Assembly: GCF_964656455.1 (NCBI RefSeq)
Contig: NC_135719.1
Coordinates: 127,267,444 to 127,331,443, forward strand
Origin: Halichoerus grypus
Lineage: Eukaryota > Chordata > Mammalia > Carnivora > Phocidae
DNA: 64,000 nt
Direction of reading: 5' to 3'
Part shown: in pieces, positions 13,001 to 25,000 of the stretch
How positions within the stretch are numbered: the first letter of the stretch is position 1
Layout of the letters: each line of letters starts with the position of its first letter
Translations under genes and position numbers: made by a program
The notes under the pieces: model-generated
The model's input: only the letters and a program-made list of their open reading frames with translations
What the model was told of the DNA's origin: nothing
Database searches by the model: none

Positions 13001-16000
13001 TTTGTCAGAGAGAGAACATGAGCAAGAGCAGGGGCAGGGGCAGGGGGAGCGGCAGCAGGGAGCCCGATGCGGAACTTGAGCTTGATCCCAGGCCCCCAGG
13101 ACCATGACCTGAGCCGAAGGCAGACACTTAAACTGACTGAGCCACTATGCAGGCGCCCCTTTGTGCCTGAACTTTCTGAGCTTGTGCTGGCAGCTGCCTT
13201 ACTTGGGGGAGGATGGGGGTGGAGCCTGCTGCCCCGCAGGTCTGGGGCTGGACCTGAGTTCTGTGCCCCATCCCCCACTCCCCCTGACCACTTCAGCCCT
13301 GCCCAGGCAGAGCAGGCCCTCTGGGGTTCCGGGGGGGGGGGAGGGGGAGATGGGAACTGCACATAGCCCGCAGCCCTCAGGAAGGCACCACTTAGTCACG
13401 CGTACAAAAACACTTTTATGAACTCCACCCTAGGAAAAAAGTCCTTCCTGCAGTGCTCTCTGCTTTATTTCTGTGAGCATCCTTCATCATACTGAAATGG
13501 GAAAGAACACAGCGGGCAGAAGGGCTCAGCCCTGATAACAGAGGGACAGCCCCTTGCCCACCCCACCTCCTGGATCTCTTTAGGGCCAGACCCCAGTTGG
13601 CAGGGAGACAGACCCCAGGTCACCTGTTTCTCCTGATTCCCCCACACTTCAGCATTCTGACTTCCCGCTCCTGATTCCGCCCCGCTTCAGCTGGGCACCT
13701 TCCAGGGCTCTTCCAGCTCTCCGTGCCCCCACGGTGTGTGTGTGCATGCTTTCACGTGCACACACGCACACGCACACTCGTGCCTGTGCACACGGCTCTG
13801 CCGCCACCTCATAGCCCTGCACATTCCTGGGCACTCCCTAAATATCCCCCATCTGTCCTGCCCTGCCCATCTTCCAAGCCCCTCCTCCAGGGCCCTTTCT
13901 TGCCTGGCGCCTGCCTTAGGGTGCAGCCTCGCGGCCCATCCGAGGCCACCTGCAGCAAGGGGCCGGACTGGGCCTGCTAACTTGCTTTCTTGGCAGAGGC
14001 TCCTAGAACTTCCTCCTGCACGCCCACCAGTCAAGGTCCTGGCTGGGAGCCTTCCTCCATTTTCCCAAGACCCCACCTCACCCCCACGAGCCACCTCAGG
14101 GTGCCTCTCTTTCTCCAGACCTGCTGAAGGGGGCAAGGGCACTGTGCCTGGGCCCTGGGAGCCCTGAGCTGGGCTTAGGACCATGAGCCTCTGGTGTCTG
14201 AGCTGCAGCCCTGCTGATGGGGGAGTCCCCGTGGCCTTGCCCCCAACCCCCACCCCCCACCCCAGTCTACCTTCATCATTCATCAGGGTCCACTGGAAGT
14301 GATACAGCTAGTTTGTGTGTGGTCCGGGGACCTTAGCCACATGCAGGGGAAGTGGAGGGGAAATGGTTTATCTCTTGGCACCTTCTCTGGTTTTGCTTTG
14401 GTAATTTTTAAGACATGCACAAGCTCACATTAAATATGTTTTCATTCAGAGAAACATGAAAGTCCACCTCCAGCCCTCCTCCGGAGACGCGATCCCTCTC
14501 AACAGTTTTAGGGAATCTTACTTTTTTTTTCCTTTAAACAAGCATTTACTGAAAAAAAAAAAAGTGTTTTTTTTTTTAAAATGACCACTAGGGTGTATGA
14601 TCATTTGGAGCTGGTGACCTCAGGAGGCTGTCCGGGCTGGCTCTAGGTTCCTAGGTTTAGCAAAGTCATGAATGCTGGGAAGGGGCAGGGTGGCACGTTA
14701 GCCAGCCCTTTGCAGGGGTGAGAGGGAAGGAATCCCAGGGCGCCTGCGCCTGTCTGAGCTGACCATATCCTCAGTCCTGAGTAGCTTGAGGCTGACTTTC
14801 TGGATCTTCTCTGCCATTTGCTGACACGTCGATGGGTGTATTCAGGGTGGGGAAAAATGTGTCCATGTTGCAGGAGAGAAGCGTACGTGCCAAATACAAG
14901 ACTTCATGTGGTAGGTGACTCTGTGGTGTGCGTGCAAATATGAAATAAAAGAGGCACATGGCTACATTGGTGCAAATCCGCGTGCAGCTGTTCAGGTGTG
15001 CGTGCCCGGACCTGCAGGTCAGGGGAGGTCAGTGTGCGCAGTGTGTGTGTCTGCGTGAGGATCCTCTTCCCCCTACCTGACTCCACCCAAAGGCTTCTCC
15101 ATTGGGAGCACATCACCCGGGAAGGGAGGATGGCTGGCCGTTGCACGGTGCATCCTGCATCCTTCAGGAGCAGGGTCTAGAAGACAGCCTCACACCGCTG
15201 AGACAGCTCAGTCCCTGAGCAGGGACAGGGACGCCAGAGTCCCCGGGCACAATGCCCAAGCAGTCTAGTTGGAGAGGCAAAGGTTAACAAGACTCACTCA
15301 TAATAGGGAAGTTTTATTGCCGGGCAAAGGGCATTTGGGGGAACAAGAAATTAATGCCAGCTAGGGGGTTCAGGAGAAGCAAGTTTTGAGCTAGGCCTTG
15401 AAAGATGGGAAGAATTTCCACACTAGGCCCAGTGGAGGGCCCATCACAAAGAAAGGACTGCATGAGTGAAGGTTTGGGACAGAGATGGGCCGAAGCATCC
15501 AGAAATGGTCAGTCTGGTGTGGCTAGAAACAAGGATACATCTCAAGAGAGAGGCTAAAAGATTGGGCTAGAAGAATCAGCTAGGATCTTGACTGCCAGCA
15601 ATGCTAAGAATCCTGGGCTTTGATCTAGAGGCAGTAAAGAGCTAATTCCTAATTTTGAGCAGGATACTCAGGGTGAGAATCTGTTTGTAGGCAGGAGTAT
15701 GGGGGGGACTGGCAGTTGAGCAAGTCCAGAGGCAAGGTGAGCACCTAAGGAGGGTTTTCCAGTGTCCAGGTGAGAGGGGGTGCTGACCAAGGGAGGAGGC
15801 AGATGGCCTCCCATCTGGCCTCCAACTGGTTAAGAAAAGGAGTGATCCAAGTCTGGTTTCTGGGGAAGATGGTGACGCCACTAGTTGGACGCTGATGAGA
15901 TACGAGGAGTTGGGGGAATGATGAATTATGGCTAGGGCAAACCCGCGAGTTGACCAGCAAGCTATTGAAAAACAGGGTTCGTTAAAGCTTTGGAGAAAGG

Positions 16001-19000
16001 CCGAGCAGGAGGGCGCGGCCTGGGAGATGGGTGCACAAGGTCATAGTTGAAATTGTGGGAGCAGATCGGTCACCCAAAACGGGAAGCAAGATCAAAAAAG
16101 AGTGTCGAAGGGGCAGGAGGAAGAGGCGGCGATCTTTAGGGCTGGCCTCCCTGAAGGCCTCGAGGGTGTGGCGGGCAGCCTGTGAGCTCTGAGCTCCTGG
16201 CTGAGTGCAACGAGAGCACGAAGAGGGTGTGGACGTCAGTGGACGTCAGTGATTTGGGTCTCCATTGGGGGAACGGTTCCTGGGTAAGGTGTCTGTGAAG
16301 TTGAGGCAGAGGAAGAGGTGGGCGGGAGGAGGGAGGTGAAGATGTTGGCTGGAACTTGAGGGGAAGCAGGTCAGGGAATGGAGGCTTGAGGAGTTTCTTG
16401 TATTTCAGAGTAGCCAGTGTGCCCTTGAACCCGGTGGTAGTTCCAAGATGTGGAGAGAGGTGGCTGTGAATTCGAAGATGAGAGAGGACAGTGGATACAG
16501 TGGGTCTCCAGAAAGAGGAAACAGGAGGGAAGTGACTAGAGCCAAGAGGAGAATTAGTTGTGAGGAGGAGGGTGGTGGCTGGAACTTCCGGGCAGGGGGT
16601 CGGTGTCTCGGCTCCCTCTGAGACGGGAGGCTCTCTCAGCCCCACGCTGTCTGAGGCTCACTCCTGTCAGGTGACCAGGTCTTGGCACCCAAGCCTTGCA
16701 GCAGGACTCTCCCTTCGTTCCCGCTCCCCAGCACCCCGCCTTCTCACCAGTTCCCACCCACCCCATTCTTGGGATTTAATTCTCAAGTCCAGGGCAGGAA
16801 GTATTTTAACGGCTTGCAGTTAAAAAAAAAAAAAAAATCGAGAGCTCTAAATAATTCCCTAAATGGGGATTATTGAAACGCCTTGAAGATATGCTCTTTA
16901 TAGTATTGTTTAAAAATAAATCTGAATCCTGGACTGGATGCTAGAAGTTGCATACTCCCTACAGGCCTGACCGGAGCGCAGGGGTGAGTAAACCCTGGGA
17001 CGTCCACCAGCCGAGTGGGGAGGCCACCTTGGTGCTGGGTATGAGCCCTGGAAATGGAGGCCACTATCACCATTACCACTTCCAGCCATGAAAACATTTA
17101 CACAAAACGTGAAACAGTCAGAAAAGGCTTCAGATGAAAACCTAAGCAACACAACAATACATCCGATGCTGTTTATACTATAGTCACGAAATTCCACCGG
17201 CACAACGACAAAAAACTAAAGGCAATGGACCAAAATGCTTCATGGTCATTATCTTAGGTTGGATGAGATTCTAGGGGAATGATTTTCTTCTCCTTTGTAT
17301 TTCCCCAAAATTCTGTAATAAGCGTGTGTTGCTTTTAAATTTCTTTTTGAAGTATAACACACATATGGACAAGTGCACAAAAATCAAGGTCCAGCTCAGT
17401 TGTAGCAAAGCAGATCAAGGATTAGAATTGCCAGCACTCCAGGAGCCCCCCTCCTGCTCCCTCTCAACCCCCTGTCACCTCCCCCTACCTCCCCCTCTCC
17501 AAAGACAACCAGTATCCTGACTTCTCTCTCCATAGTTCAGTATCGCCTATTTTTGAACTTTGTGTATGGAAACATTTGTATGTATTGTTTGTGCCTAGAT
17601 CTTTCACCCAACATTGTGTTTGTGAAGTTCAGCTGTGGTCTTTCATTTTTATCTCTGTACAGTATTTCATTCTCTATCTATATCATTACATATAGATCTC
17701 ACGTATATACATATACGTATGTATCTCACACTCTTTTTTTTAAAGTAGACTCTATACCCAATGTGTGGCCTCAACTCACACCCCCAAGATCTAGAGTCGC
17801 ACGCTCCACTGACTGAGCCAGCCGGGCGCCCCTGTATCTCACAATTCTTGTGTCCGTTTCCACCTTTGGTAGACATTTAGGTTGTTTGGGGCTGTTAGAA
17901 ATAATGCATCTGAGATTCTTAGACATGTCTCTTGATACACATGTGCATGTGTTTCCACTGGGAATAAAACGAGGCGCGGAGCTGCTGGGTCACAGGCTGT
18001 GAATGTAGTCAGTGTCCTTAGATAATACCAACTGTTTGCCAAAGCAGCGGTGCCAGAGTATGTACCCGTGCGTGGGGGAGAGCGCCCAGTGCCCCCGTAC
18101 CCTCGCCGGCACTTGCTCTTGTCTTTCTAACTTTGGCCAATCTGGCCGTGTGGAGTGATATCTCATTGTGACCTTAAGAATTCTCTTTTAGGGCGTCTGG
18201 GTGGCTCAGTCGGTTAAGCAGCTGCCTTCGGCTCAGGTCACGGTCCTGGAGCCCTGGGATCGAGTCCCGCATCGGGCTCCCTGCTCAGTGGGGAGTCTGC
18301 TTCTCCCTCTGACCCTCCCCCCTCTCATGCTCTCTCTCTCTCTCTCTCTCTCTCATTCTCTCTCTCAATAAATAAATAAAAAAAAAAGAATTCCCTTTTA
18401 ATTAACAAATTAAAAGACACAACTTAAAAAAAAATCGGATGCCTCTCCATATCACTACTGGTTGGTCTGGTGCACGCCCCATAGAAAGCACTCAACACGA
18501 AGCAAGGCAAGATGGAATGACTGCATGATTTCAAAAGTGCCTCTGGATTCCCAAGTGTGTGTGTGTAACAGCTTCGACTTTGGATATGCCCGTGAAATTC
18601 AGTGAAATACATTTCAGGCATGATAGAGGCTTTAAGACAAAGGGTGATAATTCTAAAAAAAAATTAAAAATAAAAACTTGGGGGTAGGGTGATAATCTTC
18701 TCTTCCTTGCCCTCCTTCCAGTATACCTGTGGCCGCACAGGCTCCTGAGGAATGTCCTCGTCTGTGTGTCTCTTCCAGGAACGAGGATCTGATCAGCAAG
18801 TGTGGAGATGATGCCCGCATCTACATCATGTTCCAGTATCACCTCATCATCTTTGTGCTCATCCTCTGCATCCCCTCCTTGGGTATCATCTTGCCTGTCA
18901 ACTACATCGGAACCGTTCTGGGTAGGCGGAGCTCAGTGCGCCCGGGGCCCTGGGCCCCCAGAGCAGAGGGGCAGCCCGGGAGACAGGACAGAGCGTGGGT

Positions 19001-22000
19001 CTCGAGTCTAGAAATCCAAAATTGAATTCCACTTCTCAAAATTGGTGATGTGAGCTGAGGCCACCCAAACTTCAGTTATCCCACGTGGAGACTGGAGAGG
19101 AGACGTCGTCGTCACGAGGTTGGCTCAGGACCTTGGTGCAGCAGGCATGCGATAGTAATTCAGCCTGGAACTGAAGGTTTACCGGCAGCCCCGCGCTACA
19201 CCTGGCCAGGTGCTTGCGAGGCCTTTTTATGGCATGTGACCTACAGCAGAGATCCCTGAACTTGATCTCTCCCCACCTGCACGGTGACCAGACACAGCCC
19301 TAGAAGTGCAAAATTGGTCTCCTAGGAAGTCTCGCTATGCTTGTTATAAAAGGGCAAGTCCTTTGGACAGACTGACATTGTGGGCTTGGGCTTCGAAGAC
19401 AGAAAAATCTTGGTTCCCCAACTTTGACCCACATCTGCTTCCCAGAAAACACCTTCGCCCAATCTCGCAAATTATTTCATCTTATCTGCAGCAGATCACT
19501 CTCCCCGGGCGTCGGGTCCTCAACTGTCATGGGGATTGGGAGAGAATGCATGCCTGGTGCCCGGCTCATAGTGAGCGCTCAGTGAATAACAGCCGGTACT
19601 TCACTTAGCAACGTGAGGAGGGGCAGGGCTGGAGGCTGTGTAGCTAGGTGGGGTCGTGTAGCGCCCACCATGCCCGGGTGGCAGCCAGTGGTGCCCTGCT
19701 TCCTCACAGGGCTGTTTCTCCTCGGCCAGAGGTAGACTTTGGTTAATTCAAGGTAGCACGCAATGTCTGCGCCACCAAATACCGTTACCAGAGTCAGCAA
19801 CTTCTGTCTTTCCAAATTCTCTTCCTAAGAGCTAGTGTGTTGGTGATGATATATTGTATATAATGTATATGTTACATTAATGCAGGATTTCTGGACACGT
19901 TTCATAACATTCAGAGGTGTCTAAACCGACAAACTAATGCACTTTGCCAGAAGGATTTATTCTGTCCCAATGAGGCAACGTGACATTCTTGTGATTGTTG
20001 CCAGTGGTAACAGCCTTGCTGATTTCATCCCTCCACTCATGGCGGCGCCCTGGGCTCCTTCAGTAAGCGCTTACTGGTGGTGTCTGCCACGCTCCAGTTG
20101 GGCGCTGGGGATGCCACACCAAGACTTGGTCTCACGTCACAGCCGTAGAGCCCCAACCAGTAGTCCCAGGGAGAAGAAGAGGCCTCTGCTGGCTTTGTTG
20201 GGAGTTGGAGGCAAGTTCTGGGGAACGAGAAGGAAGGGCAGGACATGGGCAAGCATCTCCAGACCCCAGGCATGCATTCAGGAACCTTGAATTCAAGCAG
20301 CCCCCTCGACTCACTCAATCAAGGAACCAGCCTTGAGGTCAGCCACTTTTTTCTCTTCCAGATTGGAATAGCCACTTTGGTCGGACCACCATCGTCAATG
20401 TCTCCATAGAGTAGGTACCTGATCCTCTTACCTCCCGTTCTACTGGCTGGGGCATTGGTGGGGAGAGAAGGTCCAGCGTGTGGGTCGGAAATGTGGGCAC
20501 TGCTTTGCTGCTAAGAAAGGCCTGGTTTCCTTGGGACCCATGTACTGAGCGGGAGGCCAGAAGTTGCATTCTCTTGGTGCCTCAGTGTCCCCATATCTGT
20601 AATAGGTAGAACCACCCAAACTGGCCACTCCAAAGACCTGGAAAGACAGTCCTGTTGGTTTACTACATCCAGCGCCCAAGTGGCAAAGACCCTGTAGCAA
20701 GCAGAGGCTTGAGCTATTCTTTCCTGCCCAAAAATAGTGCATGTCAACCCTCACCTAATGACTAACGCATAGACCCAATTCCCGTACCCCCGGGGGGAGG
20801 AGGGGGGGCTGAGGACCCATGTGACCCGGCTTCATGCCCTGCCTCTGCCGTTAGCTGGCCCTGGGTCCGGGGCAGTGCCCGCCCACCCCAAGCTGCATTC
20901 CTAGTCTGGTGGGAAGCAGGGGAGGAACAAACGTTGGACGTGATTCGTGGATTTCAGCAGCAGCCAACCCAACTGGTGGCTCAGTCAATGTGTACTGAGC
21001 CACATGTGGCCCTGCCAGTCCACGCTGAGAAAACAGGCCCACAGGGGGTCTTGGCCACGTGTGGCCGACTTCCTGACAAAGCTGAAGGGGCAGGTCCAGC
21101 AGGTGTGAGTGGGGGTTCACGCATCCCTGCCCCACTTCCCCCTGCACCCTGCATTCCATCAAGCTCCCAAATCAGCAGGACGGGGCTATGGCATCCTCTT
21201 ACCTGTCCTTCCAGGTGGCCCCTCCCCTGGTGCTGCCAACCCCGGAGCTCACCAGCTTCTCCCAGGCCAGCCACCGGCGTAAGGTGCCTACACCTTCCCG
21301 ACAAGATGTTAGTTTTAATAGGGCAGGAAAGACCTTCAACATCCATAAGTCCATACTGGCAGAGAGCTGGAGTGTTCCTCGCCCCGTCCGAGGACACCTA
21401 GCTGGATAGGGAATATTCGGTGAAATGTCAGGCGCTGGGGCAAGTGTGGAGGAGAGATTGTGAAGCAAGGCAGCTTTCTCTTCTCAAACCACACCAAATA
21501 AGGTGGGTCCTATTTCTGAACAGTCCTCTTGGCCGGATGCCTTGGGACAGCATCGTACGAGCCCAAAGCCCTGGTGCCACCACTCCTCCTGTCCCAGGAG
21601 AGGTAGAGCGAATCCGCTGGGCCCTCCTCCCTCGGGGCCCGAGTAGGACCCCCCCATCCCTCGGCACTGAGGGCCGATGGCCCCCCTACTTGGGCTGCCT
21701 GGCGGCTGTGGGAGCGTGAGCTGGAGCCTCCAGCAGCCCGATATGGTGGTGAGGAGTCCCTGGGCGTCCTCTGCCCCAGGCTCACCTCCCAGTGCTGCCA
21801 CGGCCGGGAGTGACCTCTGCCTCTGGCCCTCATTTCCCTATGGATAATATGAAGATAGCCACAGTAGCACCCTCATAGGGTGTGAGAATCTGGTGAGAAA
21901 AGGTACAGAAAGCATCTAGTCCCACCCTGGGTCTGGCGTAGAGTAAGCACTCAGTAAATGTAGGCCTGCGGTAGCTGGCGTGGCCCCCCCTTCTTACCAT

Positions 22001-25000
22001 GGCCATCCCCTTCCAAGGTGGCCAAGTGTCTGGAAGTACCGGAGGGCAGCAGGGGGAGACTGCCTGGGGTGGGAGAGGGTGGTCTCACCCCTGCTGTGTC
22101 TGGTTCCCGGCAGGAGTAAGGTCCTGTGGCTGCATAGCTGTTTCTCCTTCCTCTACTTCCTCATCAACCTCGTCTTCATGGCTCATCACTGTTTAGGGTT
22201 TGTGCCCAAGAAGAGCTACAAGGTGAGTAAGTGAAAAGAACTCCCGAGCTGCTCCCTCCCAGCCAGAGCCGCCCCCGCTGGACCATTGCACTCCCGGCCT
22301 TCAGAGGCATCCCCGTTCGCACATTCTGCACACCTGTGGGGGGCAGTCTCACCAGAGCAGGGCAAGCCTCCTCCCCTTGGCCCGGTGAGTCATTACCCGG
22401 CACCTCGCCCAGCTGTCCTGCTTGGTAAGCCACTGGAACGCTTCCACACCGGTCGGTAAACAGCTGCTCCCAGGGGCCTCCTAGGAACCCCTTGCCCTGC
22501 TGCCCGGCCCCTCTCTGAAGACCCCTGAGCCCCAGCCATCCACAAACTAAAAGGTTAACAAACCCCTGGACCGGCAGGCGCTTCCATCCTAAGTGCTCAG
22601 TGTCCCCTGCTGGGGAGTGCCCAAGGTCCTTGCCCTTCCACAGTCTCTGAGGTCAGAGAGCCCAGGGCCCGGCCCAGGTAGCCCCACTGTCCTGGTTTGG
22701 GTCACCCCACCTCCCAAGCAGGCCCTAAGATAAGAGTCTGCACAGCATTCACTTATTTTGAAGGTGATCCTAAGAAAAACCACTAGAGGGTGGGGAAGTG
22801 GGATGGAAAAGAAGATGCAGGTAAGAGGGAGAGTTTAAGGAGCAACTCTCACTACCCTGGGAGTCGGGTAGAACAAGCACCCTAGATTTTCCCTGCCTAG
22901 GGGAGCAGTCCGCACATTCCCACCAGCTCCCTGGCCATCACTGGCTGAGGCTGCATTCGGGGCTTTAACTCTTTACACCTTGCTGGCTGGCATTGGCAGT
23001 CCAGGGTTTAATGTGCACAGCTGCCCTTGGGGTGTAGTGATGAGGCTGAGGGGCTGCACGTGGGCCTGGCAGTGCTGCCCACCCAAGCTAACACCCACAC
23101 CCACACCTGCCCCAGCACCCACATAGCCCCAGCCCCAGCCCCAGCCCCAGCCCCAGCCCCAGCTCCAGCCCCAGCCCCAGCCCCAGCCCCAGCCCCAGCC
23201 CCAGCCCAGCCCCAGCCCCAGCCCCAGCCCCAGCCCCAGCCCCAGCCCAGCCCCAGCCCCAGCCCCAGCCCCAGCCCCAGCCCCAGCCCAGCCCCAGCCC
23301 CAGCCCCAGCCCCAGCCCCAGCCCCAGCCCAGCCCCAGCCCCAGCCCCAGCCCCAGCCCAGCCCCAGCCCCAGCCCCAGCCCCAGCCCCAGCCGCAGCCG
23401 CAGCCCCAGCCCCAGCCCAGCCCCAGCCCCAGCCCCAGCCCCAGCCCCAGCCCCAGCTCCAGCCCCAGCCCCAGCCCCAGCCCCAGCCCCAGCCCCAGCT
23501 CCAGCCCAAACCCAGCCCCAGCCCCAGCTCCAGCCCCAGCCCCAGCCCCAGCCCCAGCTCCAGCTCCAGCCCCAGCCCCAGCCCCAGCCCCAGCTCCAGC
23601 CCAGCCCCAGCCCCAGCCCCAGCTCCAGCTCCAGCCCAAACCCAGCCCCAGCCCCAGCCCCAGCTCCAGCCCCAGCCCCAGCCCAGCCCCAGCCCCAGGC
23701 CCAGCCCCAGCCCCAGCCCCAGCCCCAGCCCCAGCCCCAGCCCCAGCCCCAGCTCCAGCCCCAGCCCCAGCCCCAGCCCCAGCCCCAGCCCCAGCCCCAG
23801 CCCCAGCTCCAGCCCAAACCCAGCCCCAGCCCCAGCTCCAGCCCCAGCCCCAGCCCCAGCCCCAGCTCCAGCTCCAGCCCCAGCCCCAGCCCCAGCCCCA
23901 GCTCCAGCCCAGCCCCAGCCCCAGCCCCAGCTCCAGCTCCAGCCCAAACCCAGCCCCAGCCCCAGCCCCAGCTCCAGCCCCAGCCCCAGCCCAGCCCCAG
24001 CCCCAGGCCCAGCCCCAGCCCCAGCCCCAGCCCCAGCCCCAGCCCCAGCTCCAGCCCCAGCCCCAGCCCCAGCCCCAGCCCCAGCCCCAGCCCCAGCTCC
24101 AGCCCCAGCCCCAGCCCCAGCCCCAGCCCCAGCCCCAGCCCCAGCCCCAGCCCAGCCCCAGCTCCAGCCCCAGCCCAGCCCCAGCCCCAGCCCCAGCCCC
24201 AGCCCCAGCCCCAGCCCCAGCCCCAGCTCCAGCCCAAACCCAGCCCCAGCCCCAGCTCCAGCCCCAGCCCCAGCCCCAGCCCCAGCTCCAGCTCCAGCCC
24301 CAGCCCCAGCCCCAGCCCCAGCTCCAGCCCCAGCCCCAGCCCCAGCCCCAGCTCCAGCTCCAGCCCAAACCCAGCCCCAGCCCCAGCCCCAGCTCCAGCC
24401 CCAGCCCCAGCCCAGCCCCAGCCCCAGGCCCAGCCCCAGCCCCAGCCCCAGCCCCAGCCCCAGCACCAGCCCCAGCTCCAGCTCCAGCCCCAGCCCCAGC
24501 CCAGCCCCAGCCCCAGGCCCAGCCCCAGCCCCAGCCCCAGCCCCAGCCCCAGCCCCAGCACCAGCCCCAGCCCCAGCCCCAGCACCAGCCCCAGCCCCAG
24601 CACCAGCAAGTGAGGGGGCATGCTGGCTGTCCTGGCTCTGGTGGGGAAGGAAAACAGTGACAACTAACATCCTTGGCTCTGTCCTCAGCCATTCAGAGCT
24701 TTAGTGGAGTAGGATCAGCTCCCTCGATGCCATCCGTCCTAAAGGACTGATTCAGTCTACCCTACCCCAGAACGCAAATCCACATACCCCTGAAAGGTTA
24801 CCCCAAATGCATTTAGCCTGCAGGCACAGAGGCTTGGGCACCCTTGACCAGTCTGGACTCAGCTACTTCAGCTTTCCTTGTCACCAGAAGCTTCTGCTGA
24901 GACTATCTCTTGAAGCTCAGTTTACCAGATTGTCACCCTGAGGGGATGACTCAGGACAACGTTTCCCACTCACAGAATAAAATGTGAAGTTTGAGGGGCT

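Noticed and set aside
23125..24606. CRISPR-like array
   Set aside because: There are no unique spacers and the genome is mammalian. It is a tandem hexamer.
22973..24692. Open frames of 528-565 codons on both strands, as if coding for Gly- or Pro-rich proteins
   Set aside because: They arise from a 6-base repeat that has no stop in these frames. There is no unique coding sequence, the array is intronic and the starts lie in flanking non-coding DNA.
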